Of a DNA stretch of 64,000 nt, positions 23,492 to 35,769 are shown piece after piece. Each line of letters starts with the position of its first letter. Within the stretch, counting starts at the first letter, position 1. Both the position numbers and the translations under genes were made by a program. The notes under the pieces were generated by a model that saw nothing but the letters and a program-made list of their open reading frames with translations, did not search any database and had not been told where the DNA came from. Location: assembly GCA_026874595.1 (NCBI GenBank), contig CM049314.1:17228729-17292728 (forward strand), given 5' to 3'. This stretch comes from Sipunculus nudus (taxonomy: Eukaryota; Annelida; Sipuncula; Golfingiida; Sipunculidae).

Positions 23492-23732
23492 ATTCGCTCT
23501 TCTCCTCAGCCAGAGCTTTGCACTGTTCCCAGATAACCTCGGTTGAGCATTTATTACACGGGGGCCGCGAGAAATATACCCCGAGCCCGACCGCTACCAT
23601 GGAAACCGCGAACATAACAGCCAGTAGAAATATTCTGTAGCTGTACCCGCTATATCTTGATCCTTTCTGTGAGTCGGAGCCGTCCTCAACTGATGACGTC
23701 ATGGTGAAAGCTGAATTTTCTCCTAATTCAGT
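23492..23732 (-). CDS. M1 aminopeptidase exon 1: start codon, cytosolic tail, membrane anchor
   Basis: The coding part is 23492-23702 (residues 1-70, ending in phase 1 at a GT-AAGT donor). I chose the ATG at 23702 because it has a good context (CACCATGA) and puts a 23-residue tail before the hydrophobic segment 24-44, the usual topology of this family. A pyrimidine-rich stretch ending in CAG lies just upstream of 23732, so 23703-23732 is probably the end of the 5' UTR spliced from a non-coding exon farther right. An open frame continues upstream to an ATG at 23804, but that would read through the acceptor. Confidence 0.85.
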
Positions 23733-23749
23733 CTGAAATAAAGAATGAA

Positions 23750-25429
23750 CATAACCGCATTCAGCCTCTGTAGCAATAACAGTATACTCTGTGGAATTAT
23801 GCATCAGTAGATATCACGTGACCGTGCTGTCATGAATTCCCCAATATTAAATTTTTGAACAGCGTTTCCAGTTTGAATATATAGCACTGAAATGATTGTT
23901 TAGCCAGTTTCGTTCAAATACTTTATACTTGGGAGAAGATTTCTCACAATCTAGCCTCAAACTGTTATACGATACACGCTGTTTACAGACTGAAAAGCAT
24001 TCATAATCATTAACACGATAACATAACTGACATCTTGTTGCTCAAGTTAGCTCTAATGAATAGCTGACTAGTTGCCGCCTTAATTTATTAAAGAGCGAAG
24101 CTACAGAGTGTCTTAAATACAAGAGTTTTGTGATATCAGGGGTCCACTGATATATTTTGAGACTGGTTGACTTCACATCCCAGACGCGTGCCCTTCGGAC
24201 CAACAAAAAATATCAGGTTATGTATTAAATGACGGGATAGCTTTAACCTGACCTGTCCTGATATCTGATGCATTAGACCATAGGCCCTGAACAGAATGTG
24301 TATAGTTCATCTTGAGACCAGAAGATGAGTTCATTTTTTTACCCTTGAGCTAGGTTTTTCATGGAATAAGAGTGTTTCACTAGATATGATCAATTGAAAT
24401 ACTACCGGCCAGAGACAATGTTCTATTTTGAATATGCATGAGTGTATCAGAAATGAAGAAGTTACATCATACATACGCTCCCGAGGCAGCGGAAATCTTG
24501 CGCTTCTAAAGAAGCAACTGATTTTCACGCTGCCAGCTTTGACCGTTTATGATATATTTAGACACCAGATGGCGGTTCGTTGTCCACTGAAATAAACGTG
24601 CGTATGATGTGACAAGCAGCCAATCAGATGCCAATAAACAAACACTCGACAGGCATCCTGGATCCGCCCATTGCCGCGCTTCAAGCGCCGCTTGATGAGT
24701 TTCCGGTCGAATTTAAATTGCTCCCTCTGCATTCTCGCATCATCGACCGATTCGATTATGACATTATGACTGTGTTAGCGTAGCCATGTATCTGTTGTCT
24801 GCAGAACTGAAACCAGCCAGCGTGGTGTGCACGCAGCCTTTGTTGTTACGTTTCGTTTGAATTACAGCTCACCGGCCGAGCATCCTATGTGCCCAAGGCC
24901 CTAAGTAAACCACGTCAGGGGCAATTCTCTCTGAGCCTGTGGCCTGTTCAGACGGTTACGCTGGGGGATGAGCTGTCACTCAAAAAGAAATTAATATGAT
25001 TGGCTTTGTCTCCCAGCACAAGGTCTCATCTGATTGGACAAAAATACAGTGCTCCCCTCTGGTGTTGCAATTCAGGATACGAGGTCATAACAAACAGCGC
25101 CTTACGATATAGGTAACAGCCCTATAGGTAAAGCGCTGTGTAAAGAGCGTATATCATACACGGATTATATTATAGACATGATTATATTTAAGCTAAAAGA
25201 CATATCAAGACAGGCATTTTAAACGAATAAACCTTTTCTTCCTTTAGCACCTGAAGTACGTTTATCTACCTTTTACCTTTTCAATAAGGTGATGTTCAAA
25301 AGGATATATTACATCAGACAAGCAGGGTTATTATACTTGATTGGTTTAACCAAATAATGCCTGACAATAACAGAGTATACGGTTCGAGCAGGAAAACTAC
25401 CTTACATCTCCTCATACTATGAATTTTAG
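23750..25429. other. Region upstream of gene 1, no coding signal
   Basis: Expected to hold the promoter and a non-coding first exon of gene 1. A moderately GC-rich stretch at 24650-25000 is the best candidate, but I could not define a TATA box, start site or first exon. Open frames here are short and unsupported. Confidence 0.35.
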
Positions 25430-25535
25430 AAATTGGTATCAAAAGAAATCATTATCTAATCATATTCACAAAGTATGCAACATGTTGTATACTTTGTGAA
25501 TATGATTGGATAATGATTTTTTTTTATACCAATTT
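25430..25535. repeat. 106-bp near-perfect palindrome
   Basis: Two 53-nt arms meet at CATG (centre 25482/25483) with about four mismatches and no spacer. Outer bases are AAATTGGTAT; inner bases CACAAAGTATRCAA. The transcript of either strand would fold into one long hairpin. It lies upstream (right) of gene 1. Confidence 0.88.
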
Positions 25536-26055
25536 CCAAAGCTTTTGTTCTCTTTCTATCTATACTTGGTTCAGAAAATGGACTGAAAGGCTTCATATCA
25601 AAACTTTACATAACTATAAATTATTGCATACTGTTAAGCATAGATAAAACACCCCGTCTTACAAGTGACATATCGAACACTCAGTGCTAGATCAGAGCCT
25701 GATCATTGATATCCAGTTTAGCAAGAACATTTGGCATAGGTCAGTTTTAATCTTGGAGAAACAGGTTTTGTCCAAATGACTGCCCCAATTTGCATTTTCA
25801 GTTTTTTAAGCATCTGTTCCGATGGACATTTAACATCCTTTGACCGAGAAAAATCATGTTTGCATCCCATGTCTCTCCAATCATGGTTCCAAACGTTTCA
25901 ATTAAGATACTGAAGACATAAGAATAAAATAGTTTCATTAATAGCGAACCTAATATGCATAACAAAATATAAAGAAAACTAAACCGTAATGAATATGTTT
26001 CATTTGAGTCCTTGACCATCAATCGTCCGTTTAGAAATAATGTCTTGCCAATTAT

Positions 26056-26250
26056 CAGGCGCGGGTCCACGATTTTTTGCAAGGGGGAGGGGGTCAACGG
26101 GTGTCATAGGGCGATTATTCCGAGCAATTTACCTGTCATGGTTTAAAATGGTCTAATAAAAGGTTGATAGTTGAGAGCAAGGGGTCACCATCCCCCTCAC
26201 CACCCCACCCCACACCCCACCCCCTCCCCCACCCCCCGGATTCGCGCCTG
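26056..26250. mobile_element. Small MITE with CAGGCGCG ends, copy 1
   Basis: Left CAGGCGCGGGTCC, right GGATTCGCGCCTG, flanked on both sides by ATTAT (26051-26055, 26251-26255). The interior is a C-rich run with CACCCCA units. It shares the phrase TCAACGGGTG(T/C)CAT with the copy at 42021. Confidence 0.65.
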
Positions 26251-26889
26251 ATTATCGTGGTCAGTTCTGAAGATACAGGAGAAAGTAGAAGTTTATGCAA
26301 TGGCGGCCCTAATTTGCATATTAAAAATTTATAATACAAACTAAACCACTGCTAATCTGGTTTTGTTTGAATGTTTTAATCTTTTGACTAATTACTATGG
26401 TTAAGTCTTAAACTTTTGAAGAAAATAGAATTTTCGTCAATGGAGACCCTTATTAGGGTATTAGCAAAATTGCCCAAGGTCGTCGTTAGGACAACCAATC
26501 TCAAAAGTTACAATGTACATCCTTCATCTGAAAGCCATCAACGAACCTTGTACAATAGACAATAATACGTACCCCTCGGACAACTACAGGAAGTCTTACA
26601 ATATGCCATGAAGATAGTCCTCAAATCCTTTGACTTAATGTCTAGGGGTCCCTAACTTAAAGCATTTTGGACTCATAATTATTACTTAATTTTTCATATT
26701 AATCAGTTGATGGTGTTCTCTATGAGTCATTGTAAGGCAATAGAGGTATTTTCATGATGTGAGTGGAAAGTTAGGTGCGCTTAAATAAAATAAATACACG
26801 TTACTCTATGTTAAGCAAACATGCACATTTAAAGGGGCTTCTCTCTAACCTTTAAAAACTAAAGGAAATCCCATGGAGTTTTTTTTTGG

Positions 26890-27300
26890 TTATAAAAACA
26901 GGCCAGAAAACATGGTTATCGCCATACACAGGCTGTTTGTTTTGTATATACCAACATGATTATAATATATGTGGAGGCCTGCCAAAATAATCAAAACAAA
27001 TTCAACAAGGGCCTCTGGCGGCAAGTCAGATAAACAAGAGCTTTGCAAATGGCGTTTTGCAATAAGTGACCTTTCTGCCTCCGCTTTTATGCAACCTACC
27101 ACATTAGGTTATGTTTTCCCATTTGTCAACATTGCTGTGTTAACAAAACCCGTTGTTGATAAACAAGTTCATACATCCTTCATGGAGGCGTTATAGGAAC
27201 TGTTCATAACCAGAATTACCCTTGGATCATTAATATATACACCAAGGAAGCCATAAATCACATAAATTCCTATTCAAAAGGTAGGTGAATGGGCAGCTTA
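26890..27300 (+). repeat. Dispersed repeat family D, copy 1
   Basis: Shares with 59790-60075 the order ACAGGCTGTTT, then GGCAAGTCAGA, CTGCAACTAGTGAYC-like and TGGGTTAY-like phrases, ending GGTAGGTGAATG. The two copies are strongly diverged. Confidence 0.5.
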
Positions 27301-27714
27301 AATATCGTAATTTACATGTCACCTATAAGAACAATGATGAGGCAATAATTGTTTATACTCACGATTTTGATAGATGGTTTAATAATTGGACATTTACATC
27401 AAAGCTCTTGCTATCCTCATACACATGTGGCCTGGAGGTAACTGGTGCTCAAACTAAAGTCTTTCAACACCACCCGACATATTCCAAAACCCCTATACAC
27501 TGTTGTCAGTAAATCATGCAGGGTGGTCACCTTAATACAAACCAAGGGTTGATGATGTGTACCTTGCTCCTCGATACGCATCGATACACTCCACTTGGTT
27601 AAAATGCACCGCCACACGTTATTATGGGCAGTGTTGTTTATATTTAACACTTCACCGTAGCCATATAATGCCTTGTCGCAGAAACTTCATACAATATACA
27701 GGGGCGGATCCAGT

Positions 27715-27718
<4 letters not shown>

Positions 27719-27779
<61 letters not shown>
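27719..27779. repeat. (AT)n microsatellite inside a GC-rich repeat
   Basis: Preceded by CAGGGGCGGATCCAGTAC and followed by CCCGGGCCCCCGCGAGCTG and a poly-T run, so it splits a short GC-rich MITE-like segment (27695-27960). Confidence 0.9.
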
Positions 27780-27781
<2 letters not shown>

Positions 27782-28059
27782 TAAGAGCCCTGCGCGGTCT
27801 TCTACCCGGGCCCCCGCGAGCTGATTTTTTTTTTTTTTTTTTTTTACTTTTGCGGGGCGAGGCGAGACATTTTTTATAATTGCGGGGCGGGGTGGATGCG
27901 GGTTCAAGCTATTTTGTGTGGGACGGTTAAAAAGCTTTTCGGTGCGGGCCTGTTTTTTTGTGCTGTCTTTGAGCGGGTTTACGCGTGTATAAAGAGAGGC
28001 TAAATGAAGAAGCAGTTACTATTTGACATCAGTGCATTCCTTAATTCCTAACGGGATCA

Positions 28060-29640
28060 TCTCAGCTGGGCGCTGTCCAGATAGACGCTTTTGTATCAGC
28101 TGGACGCCGCTCATTTGGACTCTATGAAAATGGACGCTATTCATATACATAGACGCCATCGTATAATAGACACCAACGTGTATGCCGAGCGTGTCCTTGC
28201 ACTCATCGTTCAGACGCCTAAATATGCGTTAAAAGCCATGTTTTGTTTAGTATTATATTTTCTTTACGTGTTTATATCGTGTGAATGAAGATAGACTTTA
28301 AGATAGTAGCCATCGTGTTAAAGACGCCATCATATGCTAAGCGGGCCATGCATAGTATCTTGTTTCCTTAAATATGAGATATAGTTTTATAAAACAGTTA
28401 TCAATAACGATGTAACATTTTAGATCATATTTTGTATATCGTGCAAATGAAAATTAACGTCATATAGACGACATCTTATTAAAGACGTTACTGTCTGCAT
28501 GAACCCTTCAGAAAGACGCCTAATTATAATTCATACAGGTCATTTTTTTCTTAATGTTTCAAGAAAAAAAAACGAGACCAGATTTAATAATTACCATGTT
28601 ATGTTTTACGATTTTATTTTGCTTTTTTTTTGTGTATTTCATGCGAATGAATGTGCATGTTTTGTGTCAGTAACCAAACAAATTTTAAATCATTATTGTT
28701 TGTAGTTTCAAAATAACTGTAAATTATTGTAAATTATTCTATCATTTCATAAAACATAGTTAAAGTTTAAGAACTGGAGGCAATGAAATATGTACATAAT
28801 AAAATGATTCAATATTCAATTAGTTAACATCAAAGAAAACATACCCCGTTAACTTTGTATCCTGTTAATCCAATTATCAATCGGATTACGGGGCTCTAGT
28901 CGGGTCTGTACCCGGGACCAGTTTATTGTTAAAGCAACATCATATGATCCATGTCCAGGTCTCGAATAACTGACTACCTTCATCAAGCTGCAATTTTTAA
29001 AATTAATTTTTAAAGTAATAATTGGGGGACGTTTTCAATAAGACCTAGATTAACAGGGGGTTTAAATATAATATACTTAAATTACATATTTTTTTAAACT
29101 GTTAATTATTCCAATTATTTAATTCAAAATGTATTTAAAAGTTAAAAGGTATCCAGTTAATAACTTGACGAAGCATCTGTATTATACATATATAATAAAG
29201 TATAGTAATCAATCTTGTTAAATGAAAAATCAATAAGATTACGGGACTTCCCTAGCCAATTTCATACTATGTTTCAAAACTACATCATAATTTTATTTCA
29301 TGTTATAATAATCTTTGGGTCTTTCATATGATCAATGAAACGAATTAATATTTCATATTTCATCACATATAATACACAACAATATAGATATTGCCATGCA
29401 TGTCATACTTTTAAACTTACCAGATATGAATGGATAGACGCCTTGGAAATAGATGCTGTTCAGAAAAACGCCGCATATCTTCAGGCAGATGCTATTGATT
29501 GAATATATTTTGTGCCCACTGATCAATTTTTATTAAGAAACAATTCCAAAAAAGTCGACTGAATTCATATACTTACATAAATGGAAAGTTGTTTCGTGAT
29601 GTAATTGTTTCAGATAAACGCCGTAATTCCAGATTTACTC
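28060..29640 (+). repeat. GGACGC-phrase repeat, long decayed array, site 3
   Basis: A dense start (CAGCTGGACGCCGCTCATTT, ATGAAAATGGACGC) decays into isolated AGACGCCAT(C) phrases near 28156, 28335, 28470, 28516, 29437 and 29615. Nothing else recognisable is in this AT-rich 1.6 kb; the open frames in it have no support as genes. Confidence 0.5.
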
Positions 29641-29667
29641 GCAAGGATAAGAAGTACACCTCAAAGC

Positions 29668-29735
<68 letters not shown>

Positions 29736-29755
29736 TACACACACACGCACACACA
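29668..29755 (+). repeat. (CT)n with (CA)n tail
   Basis: About 31 CT repeats followed by an imperfect CA tract; a (GA)n tract lies at 29843-29880. Confidence 0.95.
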
Positions 29756-29791
29756 ATGTATAAAGAAATATGGAACATCATAAACAGAAAA

Positions 29792-29844
29792 GTCGGCTCA
29801 CCGCCGATAGGAATCGAACCCATGACCTTCCGACTGGCGATGAC
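29792..29844 (-). repeat. tRNA-like fragment (SINE head remnant)
   Basis: The minus strand reads AAGGTCATGGGTTCGATTCC, a canonical B box in a T-arm context, preceded by CATCGCCAGTCGG. Only the 3' half of a tRNA-like structure is present, next to (CT)n and (GA)n tracts. It is not an intact tRNA gene. Confidence 0.45.
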
Positions 29845-29879
<35 letters not shown>

Positions 29880-29899
29880 TAAAACAAAAGAGAGAGATG

Positions 29900-32800
29900 C
29901 ACTTTAAAACTGGATACGGGTACTGTTTTATCAGACAGACCCCTCTGTGTGCGTTTTTTTTTTAAATAATTTTGAAAAAAAAATAAATACATCAAAATAT
30001 GACTCTGCTTTTATAAGATCAGTGTAATAAATACATTAAATCTAAGTTGTATGTATATATATTTTATTTAAATGTTCTCACTGTCTGTCAATGTGATTGG
30101 TGCTTCATGTTTTAAAGGTTGGATTACACAGTGTACATTAATAAGACTGTATATTTCTTTTTTATTTCCTTGCATTTTAATATCTCTTTTGTGATTATTG
30201 GGCCATGGAGTTATGAGATAAATGAAACTTACCGATATCATTTACTCATATTTCATGTTTCTGAAATAATTTAATGTAATTGGAAATAAATAAATAATAT
30301 AATATATAGCTTTGTAATTATTATGTACATTAATATATTAAAAATTGAAAACTAGATTTATATAAATTTATACATATAACTTTACTTGAATTGACTGTAC
30401 TCACATGCATAGTTGGTTGAATGCAGAGCTTTCATCTGTTCTCTACCAGACTTGTTCACTGAATGGGCGTCAACAAGGCCAGAGGAAATCCTTAGTCTGT
30501 TGTTGATACGTTGCTATGGGCCGTAAGCCGACAACGGTCACGCGCTTCGGCGTACCTAGCCGCAGTGCCGCCGGGGCGGTCTGAGAAATTGCACCTCTTA
30601 CAAAACATTACAAAATCGGACAACATATAGAAACATTTCACGTCAGATATCCTTGTTATAGGCTTTCAGTTGACAACAATGCAATTATACGAATGAATTC
30701 ATTAGCAGGGAATTCCTTCGCCACATATTTAAGAGCAGTCTTCTCTTTGCTAATGTAAATAAAAAGACCGCTCTAACGTCAAACAAGTATATTTCATTAT
30801 GAAGTGTACAGAAAAGAATAAATTGTAACAAGATAAAAAAAATCACGGCAGGATACACATTCAATATAGCGCTGTGATATGCATGGTGCTGCAGCAAGCA
30901 AGGCACCTATCCTTTAGTCTTTACTCAAAGCGCGTAATTTCATGAGTTATTATGTAGGCAGGGTATGTTTAATGTTTACAGAAAAAAATCCAATGTTTAG
31001 ATAAGCTGTGACTTTTTTTAGTACATTAAATAGCCTTAAAATAAAAAGCATGTTTTATTTCAAGGCTACATCAATTTCATTTTAGAATTAGTGATTATGT
31101 TTCTGCACTGATCGAGTTTTTGTCTCTGAAATTATGAGTATTTGCTTTTAAGTAACATATTTGAATAAATGTCAAGTAATAATATCATTGAAATATATAT
31201 TATATATAAACCTGAAATGATTTGTCATAACATACAACAATCGTCTGTAGGTATTGGATCATTAAACGGTCAATAAAAGTGCAGGCAAATATATCTTTAT
31301 TTCAGTTTTGAACTCTAAAACGTAACACTGATACTTGATACGTTTACCGAACGTGTGGTATAGGGGCAAGGGCGATTCGTCCCGCTAATCATTAATAACA
31401 GATTTATCATTTATAAAAGATTTATATTTGAAATGCCATCTTAAAGATAAAATAACTCCTACATAGGTTTAGGTGAAAGATTGTTTTTATTCACGTGACA
31501 TAAAAGACTATGGAGGTGATATTAACATTAAATTCTAAAACCAGTGGTAAATCCAAAGACACAGTTTTAAGGTAGTACCCAGCATATTCACGATAGTGTA
31601 AACGTTTGTATTTTACCGAAACTGTTTTAAGAGTAGGGTAATCATGGAAAAGGGCAATTCAGGTTGTTTCCTGATGTATAGGTTTTAATGGAATTTAGGA
31701 AAATTAAAGAGTTCAAGGGTGGGAATTCTTTATACGCTCCAAGGAAAGCACAACAAAATTCATCATAATATTTTTCAGCACAATGTGCAAGACAGACACC
31801 CTACCCCAACCCCTAGGGGCCATTGGTCTTCTGGCAGGGTTTCTCCCTGGTAAGTGCCCCCTAGGGGTTTCTGTAAACGACGACGGCCCTGAAATGCACA
31901 CCTATATGCATGACTGGTCAGATTATCGATGGCGTTCTGACATTGCAAGCCCGCTGAACTAATAAAGAATAACAAGAAATATGTACTTTTTCTTGCGCAC
32001 TGATTAAGCCAGCTTTCTAGTACAGGTGTTCACAATCATGTAAATGAGATCCTGTTTTCAGTAGTCTTAAACATTTTCAGATTATGTGAGCTATTTGCCA
32101 GTGCTGAGAAAAAGAAATTATAAAAGAAAAAGAAAAATAGCTCAATGACATGTTTCATTTGTATTTTCAACAAGATGAAGAAATATTTGCTCACAATAGG
32201 TAATTTATATCTATGATCATCATGTAAAATATGTTCAAACAGCTTTTAGGTAAGGAATTTGCACATGAGCATCTGCACACTTTTTCTAGAATTGTAATAA
32301 TATATTAATGTGTACTAGGGATGTCATCAAAATACCGATAGGCTTATCATTAGGCAAGTAGAGTGTACCTCTGACTCAGATTTCACCATTTTGACCAACA
32401 GTTAATAACAAATCTTTGATTCAAATTGATCATAAACATCTTTAATTAAGGTCAAATCATCGTCAAACAACCTTGGTTTAATTTAGCTTTAGAATTCATA
32501 TTAATAATAATTTTAGACACAGTGATGTATATATATTTAAAATCCTTAGAATATTCTCTATCAGATGAGATGTATTTAAAAAGTGTAACAGTGTCCACTT
32601 AAAAAATTTAAAATTTAAAGCTTGAAATGATTTAAAATTATTTTTTTTAATTGGATATATCTCAAAATTGGCATTAGGTATGTGTGTGGAAATAGTATCA
32701 TATGAAACTACATACAAATATGTCCAGGCTTTTTTTGTTATATATTTATAGTCTATTTTCATAATGGATTTTAAATTTTAAAAAAATGTGTGATGTTAAC

Positions 32801-33120
32801 AATACTTATTTTGTTTAAAAAAAACGCATTTTAGAATTATGATTTACCTGTATGCAAAATTTGAAGACTCTGTATTCGATGGTTTTTGAGAAATATTGCT
32901 CTGAAGACCGTGCAGTCTCCTGAAACACTGTTTTGAGAAAACGGCCAAAACTGTTTGGGAAGAGAAATTTCGTTTTGAGTGGAAAACAGCGATATAAGCG
33001 CAAGTGACAGTTGTATTTTTTCACTAAATGTTCCGATGAGAATCGGTTTCAATATATAAATTATAAAATTTAATGGTTTAACAATGTTAAAAAAAATTTT
33101 TTTAGGCATTATGACAACTG
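29900..33120. other. Intergenic AT-rich stretch
   Basis: No gene recognised. Notable bits are a CpG-rich patch at 30465-30600 (CCGCAGTGCCGCCGGGGCGG), the direct repeat at 30186-30335, and a CCCCTAGGGG-containing patch at 31800-31870. Confidence 0.4.
30186..30335 (+). repeat. Direct repeat of about 140 bp, copy 1
   Basis: ATGAGATAAATGAAACTTAC through AATATAATATATAGCTT matches 35235-35372 closely. The function is unknown. Confidence 0.75.
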
Positions 33121-33483
33121 GTGAACTGTCAAACTAAAGTAGGCGGAGCTTACTGGTCCGAGGGGTCAGTCATCGGTAATCAGGTCATGGGCTACCGCGC
33201 CGGGGCACGCGTCAGGTGTGGAGTGACTGATAAGAACGATCACTCTGTTTACTCTGCGCTCTCATTCAGACAACCATATACCCTAATCCAATTAACAGCT
33301 TGTCTCTCCCTCTCACAGTTATAAATGAGACACTACATAGCTAGCAGCAACACATCTCTCTCTCTCTCTCTCTCAATAGATTTATATACACCAGTCATAT
33401 ACTAGTATACCACACACAAACGCATACACCCAATTGCAATAATGAACACAGTACCAAACAAATATAAATAAAACATTTATTGC

Positions 33484-33484
<1 letters not shown>

Positions 33485-33538
<54 letters not shown>
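33485..33538. repeat. (AT)n microsatellite
   Basis: Lies downstream (left) of the Mutator-like remnant, after a short (CT)n at 33355-33374. Confidence 0.95.
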
Positions 33539-33541
<3 letters not shown>

Positions 33542-33701
33542 ATACATAAATATTCACCTTTAAAGATTTATACACAGCCTGCACTCAGTATGTACATTCA
33601 CTTCAGTATACATTTTGTACATTCAGTATTTACATTCACGTATGTAAACGTCTATATCGTGTTCATTAACATAGGAAAACACTATTACTGCGTGCAAGGT
33701 C

Positions 33702-34518
33702 CTCTTGGATGACCCCGTTTTCGTTTGCCGCACGTTCGACAAATAAGTTGCCTTGGTGCACGAGGGGTTTCTCCGTGAAATGCGCCCGAATCGTAGACGG
33801 TTCCCTCTGCCTTTTTGAAGGCATCGGCAGCTTGTCGTCCGTGGTATCTCCTACCTTTGCAGGATTCCCTACACATTGGAGTTGACTGATAAAAAGCTGT
33901 ATACGCTCTTTGCTCATCCATGTCGCTGAAGGCGGGAGCACTGGATCCCGGAGTGCAGGAAGACTTTCGGAGCAGTCCGCAGGTGGCCTTGATTATATAC
34001 TAAGGTTGACATATTTACTCCAAGGTTAACTTCCCACATACCGTGACACTGTTCCTTGGGGACAATGACCAAATCAATTGATGGAAAGACTCTTTCCTGT
34101 TCTGGTCGTTTGCCCCCACACATCCCTCTAATATTGTGGCATCCTTCAGATCGCAAAATATAGGTTCCAACAGAGGAGTCACTGCCGGGGGTAATGCGTT
34201 TATCGTAGGTCTCGCGGTTTGGGTGCCGTTAGCTTTATCTTTCTGCCAGGAACAGAAACTGTCAGGACCGGTTGGACAGAAATCATGATTTGGCGGCTCG
34301 CTGTGGTGCCGAAGGATCGCCCAAGTCTGCTTGGCCATTGCATCTGGGTCATTGGAGTTTTCACGGAGTGCTCTGCCGTAGAGACACTGGAAGTAGTCGA
34401 TCCTGGCTAGTGTAAGCCGTTCTCGTCAACGCAGTGACTTCCCATCCGAAAGGGTGCTTGTGAAGATAAGAAAATATAAATAAAAACATATGATATTGTT
34501 GTGTCACATTAACACACA

Positions 34519-34564
<46 letters not shown>

Positions 34565-34760
34565 AGAATTCTCTGTCACATTATCACAAAATATCAATAA
34601 ATCAATATATATAAATAAATTATATATATATACATTTAAATAAATTATACATATATATATATATATATATTATACATAAAAAGAGTGTTCTCCGTCACAT
34701 AAACACATTATATATATATATATATAATAAATATATATATATAAATAAAATATATAAAAA

Positions 34761-34800
<40 letters not shown>

Positions 34801-35140
34801 GTTTGTCAAAGAGTCCACGTAACCTGGTCCCCATCCGCTTTTGACATTGCCCACGCATTCCATCTTTTTTATCTTTGTACCCTCATAGTGATCATCCTTC
34901 AAGAGGCGGCGGTATGTTTTGCTGTCTCCATCCCCAATGTATGGCGTATATCTCAGTCCGTGCATCTCCTGTGATCGGCTGAATAGGAGCGATATTCCGT
35001 CGATTTCCATAGTCGCGGCACTGCCTTCATGGTTCATGGGGCACTCTTCGAAATGGTCAGCCATAAATTCAAAATATTTTAGCGATGTTTTGTCATCATT
35101 TTCGTGTTGGGCACACATTTTGCAGTTGAAACAAACAACC
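33702..35140 (-). pseudogene. Mutator-like transposase remnant (animal MULE-type), frameshifted
   Basis: Minus-strand segments read as one broken protein. At 34797-35140: VVCFNCKMCAQHE, then HFEECPMNHEGSAATME, FSRSQEMHGLRYTPYIGDGDSK and KKMECVG, where a one-base shift leads into QKRMGTRLRGLFDKHK. At 34015-34434: GRLTLARIDYFQCLYGRA, then WAILRHHSEPP, DSFCSWQK, GANDQNRKESFHQLIW. At 33702-33920, in another frame: EGTVYDSGAFHGE and a Cys-rich CRTCGKRKRGHPRGPC tail. RYT-x-YIGDGDSK, ECVG-x-(V)QKRMGTRLR and N-E/K-S-F-x-x-x-I-W are hallmarks of the Mutator-like transposase domain common in invertebrates. Two (AT)n tracts (34521-34562, 34650-34795) split it. At least two frameshifts make it inactive. 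Confidence 0.82.
34521..34795. repeat. Cluster of (AT)n tracts within the transposase remnant
   Basis: Three or more AT runs (34521-34562, 34650-34671, 34709-34795) separated by related TCTCCGTCACATAAACACAT text that occurs twice. They split the Mutator-like reading. Confidence 0.9.
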
Positions 35141-35234
35141 TACAAAGTATGAACTCAGTACTGACTCAGTGTGCTCAGTTATACATAAAGAGTACTTTGA
35201 AGAGGTTTCATAAATTAAGTGATTTTTGGGCAAT

Positions 35235-35372
35235 AGATATGAGATAAATGAAACTTACCAATACCAGTTACTCATATTTCATGTTTCTAAAATAATTTAA
35301 TGTAATTGGTAATGAATAAAAAATATAATATATAGCTTAGTAATTATATGTACATTATTAAATTAATAATTG
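35235..35372 (+). repeat. Direct repeat of about 140 bp, copy 2
   Basis: Near-identical to 30186-30335, ending in a TAATAATAA-rich stretch beside the Mutator-like remnant. The 5 kb between the copies holds the transposase remnant and a GC-rich stretch. Confidence 0.75.
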
Positions 35373-35463
35373 ATTAATAATAATAATAATATATTATTAT
35401 ATTATATATTAATAATATATTAATAACTAGTGGATCCGCCACTGATATAGTGAACACATATTT

Positions 35464-35470
35464 TTAAATA

Positions 35471-35503
<33 letters not shown>

Positions 35504-35563
35504 AAGTTTATTTTTTACATGTTGAGATTGTATGTAACAAGTCCAGACATAAAAGAAAAAAGT

Positions 35564-35606
<43 letters not shown>

Positions 35607-35645
35607 ATAATAATAATAATGATAATAATAAAAATAATAACAATA
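35464..35645. repeat. (AT)n and (TAA)n tracts
   Basis: AT runs at 35467-35490 and 35566-35600, then ATAATAATGATAATAATAA. They are preceded by GTGGATCCGCCACTG, a typical end of small hAT-like MITEs, but no partner end was found. Confidence 0.85.
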
Positions 35646-35769
35646 TAGTATTTATATAGAGGACTATGGTCGGACTCACAGCGCAATTCACGCACACACA
35701 TATACCCACATACAAGTTCATGGAAATCTACTCCCTGTGCCTGACCCAAGAGAAAAAAGATGCATATTA

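Larger units (their letters stand above)
1409..23732 (-). other. Gene 1: M1 zinc aminopeptidase (aminopeptidase N / glutamyl aminopeptidase-like), 3' end beyond window
   Basis: Fifteen coding exons on the minus strand run from 23702 down to 1409 and join without a phase conflict into 2208 nt (736 residues). The product is a type II membrane ectopeptidase: short cytosolic tail, one transmembrane anchor (residues 24-44), Thr/Pro stalk, M1 beta-domain, thermolysin-like catalytic domain, and the start of the ERAP1-like helical C-domain. The zinc site is H402-E403-x-x-H406 with E425 exactly 18 residues on. The exopeptidase loop GAMEN is at 366-370 and the catalytic Tyr is probably Y488. Full family members are about 900-1000 residues, so roughly 200 C-terminal residues should lie left of position 1. 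Such enzymes trim N-terminal residues from extracellular peptides. The APN versus ENPEP subtype cannot be settled here. Introns carry most of the repeats at 1.4-23.5 kb, including a SINE, a minisatellite and three families of mobile elements. Confidence 0.93.

Noticed and set aside
29792-29844. Functional tRNA gene
   Set aside because: Only a B-box and T-arm-like part is present; no acceptor or D-arm pairing could be built.
34708-35118. Treating the 136-codon minus frame as an intact gene
   Set aside because: Its N-terminal two-thirds is Mutator-like transposase but it then frameshifts and ends in an (AT)n translation, so it is a pseudogene fragment.
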